Positions 33,579 to 42,495 of a stretch of DNA of 64,000 bases are shown piece after piece. How positions within the stretch are numbered: the stretch's first letter is position 1; each line of letters starts with the position of its first letter. This DNA comes from an uncultured Collinsella sp. (GTDB taxonomy: Bacteria; Actinomycetota; Coriobacteriia; Coriobacteriales; Coriobacteriaceae): assembly GCA_958370325.1 (NCBI GenBank), contig CATXJW010000001.1, forward strand, positions 1-64,000, in the 5' to 3' direction. The position numbers were made by a program, and so were the translations under genes. The notes under the pieces are model-generated. The model was given only the letters and a program-made list of their open reading frames with translations. It did not search any database and was not told the origin of the DNA.

Positions 33579-34646
33579 CTAATCCTCGGCGTTATAGCCA
33601 AAGCGGCGAATCTGGGCCTCGTCGTCACGCCAGCCGGCCTTGACCTTCACGTCCAGCTCCAAAAAGACCTGGGTGCCAAAGATGCGCTCAAGGTCGCGAC
33701 GGGCGTCGATGCCGATATGTTTGATCATCTCGCCGCCCTTGCCGATGATGATGCCCTTTTGGCCCTCGCGCTCGACGTAAATGGTGGCGTGCACGCGCAG
33801 CACCTTCTTGGTCTGCTCAAGCGCATCGCAAATCACGCCCACGGAGTGCGGGATCTCATCACGGGTGCGGCGCAAGACCTTCTCGCGCACAAACTCGGCA
33901 ACGAGCGTCTCATCGGAAGCGTCGGTACCCATGTCCTCGGGGAACCAACGCGGACCCTCGGGCAAAAAGTGCGCAACGGTCTCGATGAAGGCATCGACGT
34001 TGAAGTTCTTGACCGACGACGTCACGATCTCGTCGTCATATTCCATAAGCTCGTGGGCGGCCTTAAGCTGCTCCATGACCTGTGCGGGGTCGGCTTCATC
34101 GGCCTTGGTGAGCACCAGGACCTTCTTGGAACGGGCATTCTTGACACGCTCGGCAACCCAGGCGTCTCCCCTGCCGATCGGTTTGGTGGCATCAATCAAA
34201 AACGCGACAACATCGACATCGTTCAGCTCGAACAGCGCACTTTTATTGAGCTCGGACCCTAGACCGTCCTTGGGCTTGTGGATACCCGGGGTATCGACAA
34301 AGACCAGCTGGTAGCCGGGGCGGTTGACGACGGCGCGCATGCGGCGGCGGGTCGTCTGGGCCACCGGCGAGGTGATGGCGACCTTTTTGCCATAGCAGGC
34401 GTTGAGCAGCGTTGATTTACCGGCGTTGGGGCGGCCGACCAAGGCCACGAAGCCACTGCGGAAACCGGGCTCAACGTCGCCAAAGCCCGCGAGGCTGTCG
34501 TCCTCGTCGCACAGGGCGTCGAGCTCCTCATCGCTCATGCCCTCAAACGGGTCGAACTCCTCGACCTCATCGCAATCCTCGGTCGCCTTAGCATCCGGGG
34601 ACTCGTCGTCCAAAATTTCATCGATAGGCTGCATATTGTCGGACAT
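33579..34646 (-). CDS. era: GTPase Era with acidic N-terminal extension
   Basis: Ribosome-assembly GTPase of 355 aa that binds 16S rRNA. G1 is GRPNAGKST (71-79), G3 is DTPGIHKPKDGLG, and the G4 motif is TKAD. The C-terminal KH domain holds GIIIGKGGEMIKHIG. About 60 residues precede the usual start, rich in Asp/Glu (for example DEVEEFDPFEGMSDEELDAL), absent from typical Era of ~300 aa. Start 34646 follows AAAGGGATTCCC. It lies between dgkA and recO. Confidence 0.94.
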   Translation of the reverse strand: MSDNMQPIDEILDDESPDAKATEDCDEVEEFDPFEGMSDEELDALCDEDDSLAGFGDVEPGFRSGFVALVGRPNAGKSTLLNACYGKKVAITSPVAQTTRRRMRAVVNRPGYQLVFVDTPGIHKPKDGLGSELNKSALFELNDVDVVAFLIDATKPIGRGDAWVAERVKNARSKKVLVLTKADEADPAQVMEQLKAAHELMEYDDEIVTSSVKNFNVDAFIETVAHFLPEGPRWFPEDMGTDASDETLVAEFVREKVLRRTRDEIPHSVGVICDALEQTKKVLRVHATIYVEREGQKGIIIGKGGEMIKHIGIDARRDLERIFGTQVFLELDVKVKAGWRDDEAQIRRFGYNAED

Positions 34647-34658
34647 GGGAATCCCTTT

Positions 34659-35036
34659 CTAAATAAAGCCGAGCGCGTGGGCAAATACCAGCAAGCCCAC
34701 AATCGCGGCGGTAATGGAAAGAACGTATACCGAGGCGGCGGCGATGTCCTTGGCGCGTTTTGCCAGCGGATGGAGCTCCTGGGTCGCCAGATCGACAATG
34801 GCCTCCATGGCGGTATTGCACAGCTCGCCGTGAATCACCAGGCCGCAGCAGATGATAATCGTGGCCCACTCGGCAATGTCGAGCCCCACGATGCAGCCGG
34901 CAATGACGGTGCACACGCCCGCTACGAGCATGACCTTAATGTTGCGCTCGGTCTTGACGGCGGTGACGAAGCCCTCCATGGCGTATGAGAACGACTTTAA
35001 AAAGGACGGATGGTCCTTGTTCGATCCGGGAATCAT
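34659..35036 (-). CDS. dgkA: diacylglycerol/undecaprenol kinase
   Basis: Small integral membrane kinase of 125 aa with about three transmembrane helices. The signature is GELCNTAMEAIVDLAT with downstream KRAKDIAAASV. Gram-positive homologues phosphorylate undecaprenol for the wall-lipid carrier cycle. The ybeY-dgkA-era order is typical of Gram-positives. The start has GGAG-type purines close upstream (GGAGCCG). Confidence 0.93.
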   Translation of the reverse strand: MIPGSNKDHPSFLKSFSYAMEGFVTAVKTERNIKVMLVAGVCTVIAGCIVGLDIAEWATIIICCGLVIHGELCNTAMEAIVDLATQELHPLAKRAKDIAAASVYVLSITAAIVGLLVFAHALGFI

Positions 35037-35045
35037 AAACGGCTC

Positions 35046-35555
35046 CTAGTCGTGGGCATGATTGGTGATGGGGCCGACGTGGACCAGTTTAGGATCCTCG
35101 CCGCGCTCGAGCGCCAGATCGCGCAGGATAGCGTCCTCGCGAGCCTCCATGACCTCAGCCTCGTCGTCCTCGATGTGGTCATAGCCCAGCAGGTGCAGCA
35201 TGCCATGCACGAGCATCAGGCGGCACTCGTCGGCAGGGCTATTGCCAAAGCCGGGGGCCTGACGGGCAATGACCTGCGGGGCCAAGATGATATCGCCGAG
35301 TTCGAGCGTCTCGTCGGCGGGAATATCCTCGTCAAAAGCTGAGTCGCATTCAAACGAGAGGACATCGGTGGTACGGTCGATACCGCGCCACTCGTGGTTG
35401 AGTTCGTGCATCTCGTCCTCATCGACATACGAAAGGGAGATCTCGACTTCACGCTCAACGCCCTCGGCGGCAAGCACAACCTCGCAGATGTGCTCCACCT
35501 CCTGCGCGTCGAGCAGCGTATCGAGCTCGGCATCGTTGCTGATCAATACACTCAA
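35046..35555 (-). CDS. ybeY: endoribonuclease YbeY
   Basis: Metal-dependent RNase of 169 aa for 16S rRNA 3'-end maturation and ribosome quality control. The zinc motif HGMLHLLGYDH is complete, preceded by ELNHEWRGIDRTTDVLSF. The start is an unusual TTG at 35555, supported by AAAGGAG at good spacing and a 4-bp TTGA overlap with the phoH stop, so it is translationally coupled. Confidence 0.94.
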   Translation of the reverse strand: MSVLISNDAELDTLLDAQEVEHICEVVLAAEGVEREVEISLSYVDEDEMHELNHEWRGIDRTTDVLSFECDSAFDEDIPADETLELGDIILAPQVIARQAPGFGNSPADECRLMLVHGMLHLLGYDHIEDDEAEVMEAREDAILRDLALERGEDPKLVHVGPITNHAHD

Positions 35556-36538
35556 CGGGACTCCTTTCGGTCGCGCGAGCGCTGCTCACGCACGTCATCA
35601 TAAGCATCGTATGCCTCGACGATACGACCCACCAGGGCATGGCGCACCACATCGGCGCGCTCCAGGTGTGCAAACGTCACATCGTCGACACGGCCCAAAA
35701 TCTTCTCGACATCCGCCAAGCCACCACGACGACCCACCAGGTCGCGCTGGCTCAGGTCGCCGGTAATCACGAACTTGGAGTTGAATCCAAGGCGTGTCAG
35801 GAACATCTTCATCTGCTCGGGCGTGGTATTTTGCGCCTCGTCGAGCACCACGAAAGCATCGCTCAGCGTACGACCGCGCATATAGGCAAGCGGGGCGATC
35901 TCGATCACGCCGCGCTCCATAAGCTCATCGGTGCGCTCGCGATCCATCATGTCAAAAAGGGCGTCGTAGAGCGGACGCATGTACGGATCGATCTTTTCCT
36001 CGAGGGTGCCGGGCAAAAAGCCCAGGTTCTCCCCCGCCTCGACAACCGGACGCGTCAAGATCAAACGGCCCACCTCATGGCGCTTGAGCGCGGCAACGGC
36101 GAGCGCCATGGCCAGATAGGTCTTACCGGTACCGGCAGGACCCAGGCCAAAGGTGATGGTATGCGAGCGAATGGCATCCACATAGCGCTTTTGCCCAAGC
36201 GTCTTGGGACGAATGACACGACCGCGGTATGAAAGCAGCACGTCATCGCGAAGCGATGTGGCCTCATGCTCGCCGTCGCGCAAGACGGCCAGGCAACGCG
36301 AGACATCGTCGGCAGACAGGGTACGACCGGCCGCCGCCTCGCGAAAAGCATGTTCGAAAAAGCGAGCCACGAGCTCGACCTCGTCCGGGTCGCCGCTCAC
36401 GGAGATGCTATCGCCACGGGCGACCACGTGAGCGCGAACCAAGCTCTCGAGCGCACGAAGGACGCCGTCGCCGGCGCCCAAAACACGCGAGGGATCAACT
36501 CCCTCGGGAACGGTAAGTCTAATCTTCGAGGCTTCCAT
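35552..36538 (-). CDS. phoH: PhoH family ATPase
   Basis: Cytosolic RNA-helicase-like ATPase of 328 aa. It has Walker A GPAGTGKTYLAMA, Walker B FVVLDEAQNTT and the SNSK-type FNSKFVITGDLSQRD sensor. ATG 36538 follows GGGAGG; the longer frame to 36643 runs into mtaB and is rejected. It overlaps mtaB by 20 bp and ybeY by 4 bp. PhoH-YbeY adjacency is widely conserved and suggests a joint role in rRNA processing. Confidence 0.94.
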   Translation of the reverse strand: MEASKIRLTVPEGVDPSRVLGAGDGVLRALESLVRAHVVARGDSISVSGDPDEVELVARFFEHAFREAAAGRTLSADDVSRCLAVLRDGEHEATSLRDDVLLSYRGRVIRPKTLGQKRYVDAIRSHTITFGLGPAGTGKTYLAMALAVAALKRHEVGRLILTRPVVEAGENLGFLPGTLEEKIDPYMRPLYDALFDMMDRERTDELMERGVIEIAPLAYMRGRTLSDAFVVLDEAQNTTPEQMKMFLTRLGFNSKFVITGDLSQRDLVGRRGGLADVEKILGRVDDVTFAHLERADVVRHALVGRIVEAYDAYDDVREQRSRDRKESR

Positions 36539-37811
36539 GGACCTCCCTGCGCGCATGGACCAAGCCGGAATCATCGACTCCGATGATAGCAACATCGAGC
36601 AGGCACGGGGCTGTAAGTCCACAGGCATCGTCAAGACGGGCATGATGGAACGAACCGAGCGTCAGGTTGTCACCATACTCGAGCACGGCACGCTCGACAG
36701 TGCCCACGCGACGACGAGCATCGGCAATAGCGAGCTCCTGCGCCGTGTCTCGCATACGACGGCTGCGCTCGGCCATAACCTCGGGCGGCACCTGGTCGGG
36801 CATGTCGGCAGCAAGGGTACCGGGACGCTTGCTGTAGCGGAACACGTGCATACGCGAGAAACCCACACGGCGGCACAGCGCCAGCGACTCCTCGAACTCC
36901 TCGTCCGTCTCACCAGGAAAACCGACGATGACATCGCACGAAAGAGACGCCTGGGGCAGGATGGCGCAAATCATGCGCACCGTGTCCTCAAAGGCCTCGG
37001 CACTATAGGGACGACCCATGCGATGCAGCGTCGCCGTACAGCCGGACTGCACGGGCAGGTGCAAAAACGGGGCAATACGCTGCGGATAGCGCACCATAAC
37101 CTTAAGCAGGCGCTCAGAGATATCCATGGGCTCGACCGAGGAAATGCGCACATGCGCAATAGTCGTGTGCTCCATGATGGCCTCGAGCAGCTCATCGATT
37201 TCGACATGCTCGTCGGTCGCGCTCTTGCCATCGTAGGCACCCAGGTTCACACCGGTCAGCACCACCTCGGGCACGCCGGCCTCCTGGGCCTCGCGAACTT
37301 GCTCAAGCACGGACTCAACGGGCACGGAACGCTCGGGGCCGCGGGCCTTCCACACGATGCAATAGGTGCAGCGGTGGTTGCAGCCGTCCTGGATCTTCAC
37401 GCCCAGGCGAGAGCGACCGAGCGCATCGACCACCTCGCCATCGCTGCAGGCGGGAACGCTATCGGACTCAACGCCCAGCACCTCGCAGACACGTTCGGCG
37501 ACATCGATCTTGGACGGCTCGGCGATCACGCGATCCGAAAGCTCCAACAGCTCCTCGGGATGCAAATTGACCACGCAACCGGTCACGAGCACATAGGGCT
37601 CATTTGGATGGGCCAGCGCATGACGGACGGCCTTACGGGTCTTGGCCTCGGCCTCGCCCGTAACGGCACAGGTGTTAATGACGATCAGATCGGCATCCTG
37701 GGGCTCCACAATAGCAAAGCCCAGGCGCATAAGATCGGCAGTGATACGGTCAGACTCAACCCGGTTGACACGGCAGCCGAGGTTGACGACGGAAATATGG
37801 GGTGCGAGCAC
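36519..37811 (-). CDS. mtaB: tRNA N6-threonylcarbamoyladenosine(37)-C2 methylthiotransferase
   Basis: Radical-SAM methylthiotransferase of 430 aa. The N-terminal NLGCRVNRVESD and the radical-SAM cluster CNHRCTYCIVWKARGPERS fit the MtaB/e-MtaB group, which modifies t6A37 in ANN-decoding tRNAs. It starts at GTG 37811 with TTAAGGAGCC upstream, 9 bp after the dnaJ stop. It is the third paralogue in the window beside miaB and rimO. Confidence 0.9.
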   Translation of the reverse strand: MLAPHISVVNLGCRVNRVESDRITADLMRLGFAIVEPQDADLIVINTCAVTGEAEAKTRKAVRHALAHPNEPYVLVTGCVVNLHPEELLELSDRVIAEPSKIDVAERVCEVLGVESDSVPACSDGEVVDALGRSRLGVKIQDGCNHRCTYCIVWKARGPERSVPVESVLEQVREAQEAGVPEVVLTGVNLGAYDGKSATDEHVEIDELLEAIMEHTTIAHVRISSVEPMDISERLLKVMVRYPQRIAPFLHLPVQSGCTATLHRMGRPYSAEAFEDTVRMICAILPQASLSCDVIVGFPGETDEEFEESLALCRRVGFSRMHVFRYSKRPGTLAADMPDQVPPEVMAERSRRMRDTAQELAIADARRRVGTVERAVLEYGDNLTLGSFHHARLDDACGLTAPCLLDVAIIGVDDSGLVHARREVHGSLED

Positions 37812-37820
37812 GCGGGCTCC

Positions 37821-38969
37821 TTAATCGAGGATATCGTCGAGGGCACTCTTGATACGGTCGGTCACCGACTTCTTACCGGAAGCGACGTCATCGCCCATCT
37901 CGTCGGCAAAAGCACGGAGCAGCTCGCGTTGCTTATTGGAAAGATTGGTGGGAACGACCACGCGCAGTTGTACGATCAGGCGGCCACGCGAACCGCCACC
38001 GCCAATGCGCGGCATGCCGTAATTATTGACGCTCACGGTGTCGCCGTACTGGGCGCCGGCGGGAACCGTCACCTTAACGACCTCGTCGGGCATAATGCCC
38101 TCGACCTCGATCTCGCAGCCGAGCGCAGCCTGCGCAATCGAGATATCGCTCACCAGGTACAGGTCGTCACCGTTGCGCTTAAAGCGCTCATGGTCGGCGA
38201 CGCGCACGTTGACAATCAGGTCGCCCGAAGGCTCGCCGCGAAGGCCGGCCTCGCCAAAGCCGCTCACACGCAGCTGGCGACCGGTCGAAACGCCGGCGGG
38301 AATATCGATGTCGATCTTTTCGTGCGAAGGCGTGCGGCCCTGACCGTCGCAGGTCTCGCAGGGATGGTCGATAACCGTGCCCTCGCCATGGCAGTCGGGG
38401 CAAGGCGAGGAAGACTGAACCTGGCCCAAAAACGATCGCTGAACCGTCGTGACGTAGCCCGTACCGTGGCAGCGACTGCACTGCTTTTCCTGTGCACCCT
38501 CGGCCCTACCGGTACCGTTGCAGTCCTCGCAAGGAGCAAGGCGATCATAGCTGATCGTCTTTTTGCAGCCGAGTGCCGCCTCCTCGAGCGTCACCGAAAG
38601 CGAGATGGCCATGTCACGTCCGCGACGACGCTCACGACGGCTGCGGGCGCCACCACCGGCACCACCGCCAAAGAACGACGAGAACAGGTCGTCCATGCCC
38701 ATGCCACCAAAGATATCGTTGATGTCGACATAGCCCGAACCACCAGGACCGTCGGCAGTGCCGTAACGGTCGTAGTTAGCACGCTTCTGCTCATCGGAAA
38801 GAACGGAATAGGCCTCGTTGAGCTCCTTGAACTTGGCCTCGGCCTCGGGATCGTCCGAAACATCCGGATGTACGGTACGGGCCTTCTTTAAAAACGCACG
38901 CTTAATCGTCCGCGCGTCGGCATCCCTGTCGACGCCAAGCACCTCGTAGTAATCCCTATTTTCCGACAC
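37821..38969 (-). CDS. dnaJ: chaperone protein DnaJ
   Basis: Full-length type I J-protein of 382 aa. It has a J domain with VHPDVS, a Gly-rich segment (FFGGGAGGGARSR), four CxxCxGxG zinc repeats (CEDCNGTG, CSRCHGTG, CPDCHGEG, CETCDGQG), and both C-terminal substrate domains with a dimerisation tail. The start is GTG 38969, 7 nt from AGGA; upstream in-frame residues look non-coding. Neither hrcA, grpE nor dnaK is adjacent; a divergent membrane-anchored DnaJ lies directly upstream. Confidence 0.93.
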   Translation of the reverse strand: MSENRDYYEVLGVDRDADARTIKRAFLKKARTVHPDVSDDPEAEAKFKELNEAYSVLSDEQKRANYDRYGTADGPGGSGYVDINDIFGGMGMDDLFSSFFGGGAGGGARSRRERRRGRDMAISLSVTLEEAALGCKKTISYDRLAPCEDCNGTGRAEGAQEKQCSRCHGTGYVTTVQRSFLGQVQSSSPCPDCHGEGTVIDHPCETCDGQGRTPSHEKIDIDIPAGVSTGRQLRVSGFGEAGLRGEPSGDLIVNVRVADHERFKRNGDDLYLVSDISIAQAALGCEIEVEGIMPDEVVKVTVPAGAQYGDTVSVNNYGMPRIGGGGSRGRLIVQLRVVVPTNLSNKQRELLRAFADEMGDDVASGKKSVTDRIKSALDDILD

Positions 38970-39050
38970 GACCGAATCCTTCCGACTTTCATTATTGTCA
39001 CAGTGCGTCCTATACCCAAGCTGGGCCGACCGCAAACAGAGGGTTTGATG

Positions 39051-40154
39051 TTATTGCATTTGGTACGGCGAAAGCATGGCCCGTTGCGAGCAGCTCGCGA
39101 ACCAAACTGACACGAGCGCGAACATGAAGCCGTTGGCAAAACCGTTGGCAAACTGCATCGCACCGCGCTTCCACCACAGCAGGCTGCGATGAAGCACACC
39201 GTCCGAAAGCACCATGAACAGGCCCATGGTAAACGGAATAAAGCACATCACGGCAAAGGCCGAGAACACGCCCGAGATGGCCGACAGCACCAAAAACGGC
39301 GCCACAATGCCCATCAGGTAAAAGCCAGTACGGGCCTTGCCTTCCAAGCGCTCGGCCTCAACATGGGCGCGGCCGACCAGGTCGCCGCCCGCGGCACCGT
39401 TAGTGCCAGCATGGCCCATGCCGCTAATGCGGACCTCGTCGCCATCGTGCGTGCCGGCAGGAAACTCAATCGTCTGCTCGGAGGTCACACGGGTTCGCCC
39501 GCTGCCACCGCAATCGGGGCAGGGGTCGGCCACGACCTTACCGGAACCGCCACACTCGGGGCAGACCGACTGGAACGTGCCCGCACCAAACAGGAAGGAC
39601 AGGTCGACGTCGATGTGGCCGCGGCCACCGCAGCTCGGGCAGGTATGTGCATGCTCGGACGAAACAGAGCCCGAGCCGCCGCAGTGACCACAGGTATCGA
39701 AGCGCGTGTAGCGGACGGTCTTGCGGGCACCGCCCTTGGCCTCCTTGGCGTCGAGTTTGATATCGACGACCACGTTGGCGCCGTTCTCGGGATTGTAGGC
39801 AGCCTGGCCGCGACGCTGCTGGCCCCAGGCGCCACCAAAGGGAAAGCCGCCCTCAAAGGGATTGCCATAGCCCGTGTTGCCGGCGTAGCCGCCACCATAG
39901 GGCGAAGCCGTAGGAGCACCGGCAAACGGATTGCCAGAACGCATGGCGTCGTAGCGCGCACGTTTTTGCTCATCCGAAAGCACGGCGTAGGCCTCGGAAA
40001 CCTCTTTAAACTTTTCCTCGGCATCCGGCTCTTTATTGACGTCCGGATGGAGTTTACGGGCCTTTTGCTGGAAGGCCTTTTGAATATCACGCGAGGTGGC
40101 GTCCTTGGAGACACCCAGAATCTCGTAGTAATCTTTTTCGTTCATCGTCGCCAT
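39051..40154 (-). CDS. membrane-anchored DnaJ variant: J domain, zinc centre, transmembrane C-terminus
   Basis: Protein of 367 aa. Residues 8-70 form a J domain (HPD at 36-38). Residues 72-115 are Gly/Phe-rich. Residues 125-225 are the first substrate domain with four intact zinc repeats (C155/C158, C172/C175, C198/C201, C212/C215). After FPAGTHDGDEVRISGMG the usual second substrate and dimerisation domain is missing. It is replaced by hydrophobic helices at about 277-297, 299-317 and 339-355. Start MATMNEK at 40154 is 9 nt from AGGAGG. It lies 81 bp upstream of canonical dnaJ. It probably recruits Hsp70 to the membrane; client and partner are unknown. Confidence 0.85.
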   Translation of the reverse strand: MATMNEKDYYEILGVSKDATSRDIQKAFQQKARKLHPDVNKEPDAEEKFKEVSEAYAVLSDEQKRARYDAMRSGNPFAGAPTASPYGGGYAGNTGYGNPFEGGFPFGGAWGQQRRGQAAYNPENGANVVVDIKLDAKEAKGGARKTVRYTRFDTCGHCGGSGSVSSEHAHTCPSCGGRGHIDVDLSFLFGAGTFQSVCPECGGSGKVVADPCPDCGGSGRTRVTSEQTIEFPAGTHDGDEVRISGMGHAGTNGAAGGDLVGRAHVEAERLEGKARTGFYLMGIVAPFLVLSAISGVFSAFAVMCFIPFTMGLFMVLSDGVLHRSLLWWKRGAMQFANGFANGFMFALVSVWFASCSQRAMLSPYQMQ

Positions 40155-40212
40155 GCGCGGCAACCTCCTGCTCACAGCAGCGTATATATTTCGGTAATTC
40201 TACCCGAGCGGC

Positions 40213-41445
40213 CTAAGCTAGATCCCAAAACAGCTCGAACAGAACATTTCCATCGAGCCAGCCCAGATGGGTCGGCGCCAGACAAGCTCGAACATGGCCC
40301 GCGACGACATCTGCCGAAGTGAAGGGTCCCTCATGGACCCCGAGCGTCTCGGGCACCCAAGTGGCAAGACCCAATTCGAGCGCGCGATCGCAGGCAGCTG
40401 CCAGCTCGCCCGTTGGGATGACGCAAGCTGCACGAGCCAACAGGTCGGACGCGACACCGCGCGTCATGCGACAAGCGAGCATCAGGTCCTCTGCCGCTGC
40501 CTCGCGTGGCGACAGATATTCAGCCTCAAACGCCGTCGCGTCATCGTCACGTTGCACCAGACGCACGCGGTACGCATCGCCTCGAGAAGACACGCCGGGG
40601 AACAAACCTGCAAGACGGTCGAAATCCTCGTCGTCGAGCATGCCCGCGGCAGAACGACCCAGGCCCAGGTAGCCCTGTCCGGTCCAGTAGGCAATGTTAT
40701 GGGCGCACTCATGGCCGTCGAGCGCGTAGCTTGCCACCTCATACGGATGATAGCCGGCCGTACCCAGGCGCTCACGCGCCGCGTCCATGCACGAAGCCTG
40801 AAAATCCTCGTCGGGCTCGAGCGACTCGTCACGGCACGCCATGCGATAGAGTGGCGTGCCCTCCTCGAGCGTGAGCGGGTAGACCGACACATGATGAGGC
40901 GCCGCCGCCAACACGCCATCGAGCGTGCTCCGCCAGCTTGCGGCCGTCTGCCCGGGAAGGCCGCACATCAGGTCGCACGACACATCGAGGCCAGCGTCCT
41001 TCACCGTCGCGATAGCCGCAAGTGCCCGATTAGCATCGTGAATGCGGCCAATAGCAGCCAGCTCGGTATTGTCGAGGGTTTGCACGCCCAGAGAGATGCG
41101 CGTGACACCCGCCTCGGCAAGCGCGGTGGCGAGCTCGGCGGTCAGCGACTCAGGATTGGCTTCGCAAGTAAATTCAACGGGCTTGCACCACATGGAGATA
41201 CGACGGGCAAGTTTCACCAGGCGCTCCCCAGCCAGTGACGGCGTGCCGCCGCCAATATAGACCGTGCGGACCTGCGCAAGCGCCCCGGCGTCGCCAAAGG
41301 AATCGAGGCGCGCATACAGCTGCTCAAAATAGGAATCGAGCGCAGCATCCAAGTCACACAGAGCAAAGCTGCGCGAGTCAAAGTCGCAATAGCGGCATTT
41401 TTGAGCGCAAAACGGCACGTGCACGTACAGCGCGGTAACGGCCAC
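40213..41445 (-). CDS. hemW: heme chaperone HemW (radical SAM)
   Basis: HemN-like radical-SAM protein of 410 aa. The N-terminal YVHVPFCAQKCRYCDFDS has the CxxxCxxC cluster, with GGGTPS and a C-terminal HemN_C helix. The short N-terminus without the extra HemN segment points to HemW, a heme-trafficking protein, not coproporphyrinogen dehydrogenase. GTG 41445 follows GGAGG at 8 nt, just after dusB. Its place before the dnaJ genes recalls the lepA-hemW-hrcA-dnaK-dnaJ order of Firmicutes. Confidence 0.9.
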   Translation of the reverse strand: MAVTALYVHVPFCAQKCRYCDFDSRSFALCDLDAALDSYFEQLYARLDSFGDAGALAQVRTVYIGGGTPSLAGERLVKLARRISMWCKPVEFTCEANPESLTAELATALAEAGVTRISLGVQTLDNTELAAIGRIHDANRALAAIATVKDAGLDVSCDLMCGLPGQTAASWRSTLDGVLAAAPHHVSVYPLTLEEGTPLYRMACRDESLEPDEDFQASCMDAARERLGTAGYHPYEVASYALDGHECAHNIAYWTGQGYLGLGRSAAGMLDDEDFDRLAGLFPGVSSRGDAYRVRLVQRDDDATAFEAEYLSPREAAAEDLMLACRMTRGVASDLLARAACVIPTGELAAACDRALELGLATWVPETLGVHEGPFTSADVVAGHVRACLAPTHLGWLDGNVLFELFWDLA

Positions 41446-41447
41446 CC

Positions 41448-42491
41448 TTAAGCCTCCAGCGGATGAGCGGGCACCGACTCACCGGCGGCAAGCGCGGCCT
41501 CGCAGGCCACCACATCGCGCTCGATATCATCGACCAGCGACATGAACTCCTCGTACGTAGAGCAACGCACCACCCGAGCGCGCCAGGCGGCGGCATGGGG
41601 CATGCCCTTTAAGTACCAGCTTGCGTACGTGCGGGCGCGCGACATGAGCGGCAGAAGCTCGTGCGTCAACGTCAGGTGCTCGCGCAAAGCCTCCAGACGC
41701 TCGACCGAGGAGCGAGAAGGAACCGGCGTGCCATCGAGTGCAAGGGCTCGGGCATCGCCGAACACCCACGGATTGCCGTAGATGCCGCGCGCGATAAACA
41801 CCGCGCTGGCACCCGAGTTGCGCAGATGCTCCACAGCATCCTCGGCGCAGAACACGTCGCCCGAACCAATCACGGGAATCTCGACAGAATCGGCAACCTC
41901 ATCGACGACCGACCAGTCAGCCTGGCCCGTGTAGAGCTGCGTGGCGCAACGACCATGCACGGCGACTGCGGCAGCCCCTGCGCCCTCAAGCATCTGGGCA
42001 AACGTCGCGGCATTGCGGTCCTCGGCATAAAAGCCTTTGCGAATCTTGACGGTCACGGGCACGTGCGCCGCGCCCACTGTGGCCTCGACGATCTTCTCCG
42101 CCAGGTCGGGCGTGCGCATGAGCGCCGAACCCTCGCCCTTGGTAACGACCTTGCGGGCGGGGCATGCCATATTGATATCGATGAGCGACAGGCGGTCGCC
42201 AACGCGCTCCTCGACGGCGGCGACAGCGGTCGCAAACTGATCGGGCTTGGAGCCAAAGAGCTGCACGCAGATCTGTTGCTCTTCGTCGGCCGGAAGCACC
42301 AGGCGCCAGGTCTTGTTGCTGGCATAGGCAAGGCCTGCCACGCTCACCATCTCGCTGTAGGCAAGGTTGGCACCGCGGCGGCGGCACATGATGCGGTAGG
42401 CGGGGTCGGTAACGCCCGCCATGGGAGCCATAAGGAACGGCTGCTCGGCATAAGCACCCAGCAGCCGCTTGCTGTATTCAGAAAGCGCCAT
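41448..42491 (-). CDS. dusB: tRNA-dihydrouridine synthase
   Basis: FMN flavoenzyme of 347 aa that reduces uridines in tRNA. It has the N-terminal FLMAPMAGVTDPAYR, the catalytic-cysteine motif INMACPARKVVTKGEGSALM, TVKIRKGF, and the FMN phosphate-binding GSGDVF. It lies 4 bp after the lepA stop and 2 bp before hemW, in one operon. Assignment to the DusB subgroup is by general similarity. Confidence 0.92.
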   Translation of the reverse strand: MALSEYSKRLLGAYAEQPFLMAPMAGVTDPAYRIMCRRRGANLAYSEMVSVAGLAYASNKTWRLVLPADEEQQICVQLFGSKPDQFATAVAAVEERVGDRLSLIDINMACPARKVVTKGEGSALMRTPDLAEKIVEATVGAAHVPVTVKIRKGFYAEDRNAATFAQMLEGAGAAAVAVHGRCATQLYTGQADWSVVDEVADSVEIPVIGSGDVFCAEDAVEHLRNSGASAVFIARGIYGNPWVFGDARALALDGTPVPSRSSVERLEALREHLTLTHELLPLMSRARTYASWYLKGMPHAAAWRARVVRCSTYEEFMSLVDDIERDVVACEAALAAGESVPAHPLEA

Positions 42492-42495
42492 GGAC

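Noticed and set aside
36537..38891. 784-codon plus-strand open frame across mtaB and dnaJ
   Set aside because: Antisense shadow of two well-identified genes. Its His/Arg-rich translation has no domain signature.
37821..40154. hrcA-grpE-dnaK-dnaJ heat-shock operon
   Set aside because: Neither hrcA, grpE nor dnaK is present, and no CIRCE-type dyad was seen before either dnaJ.
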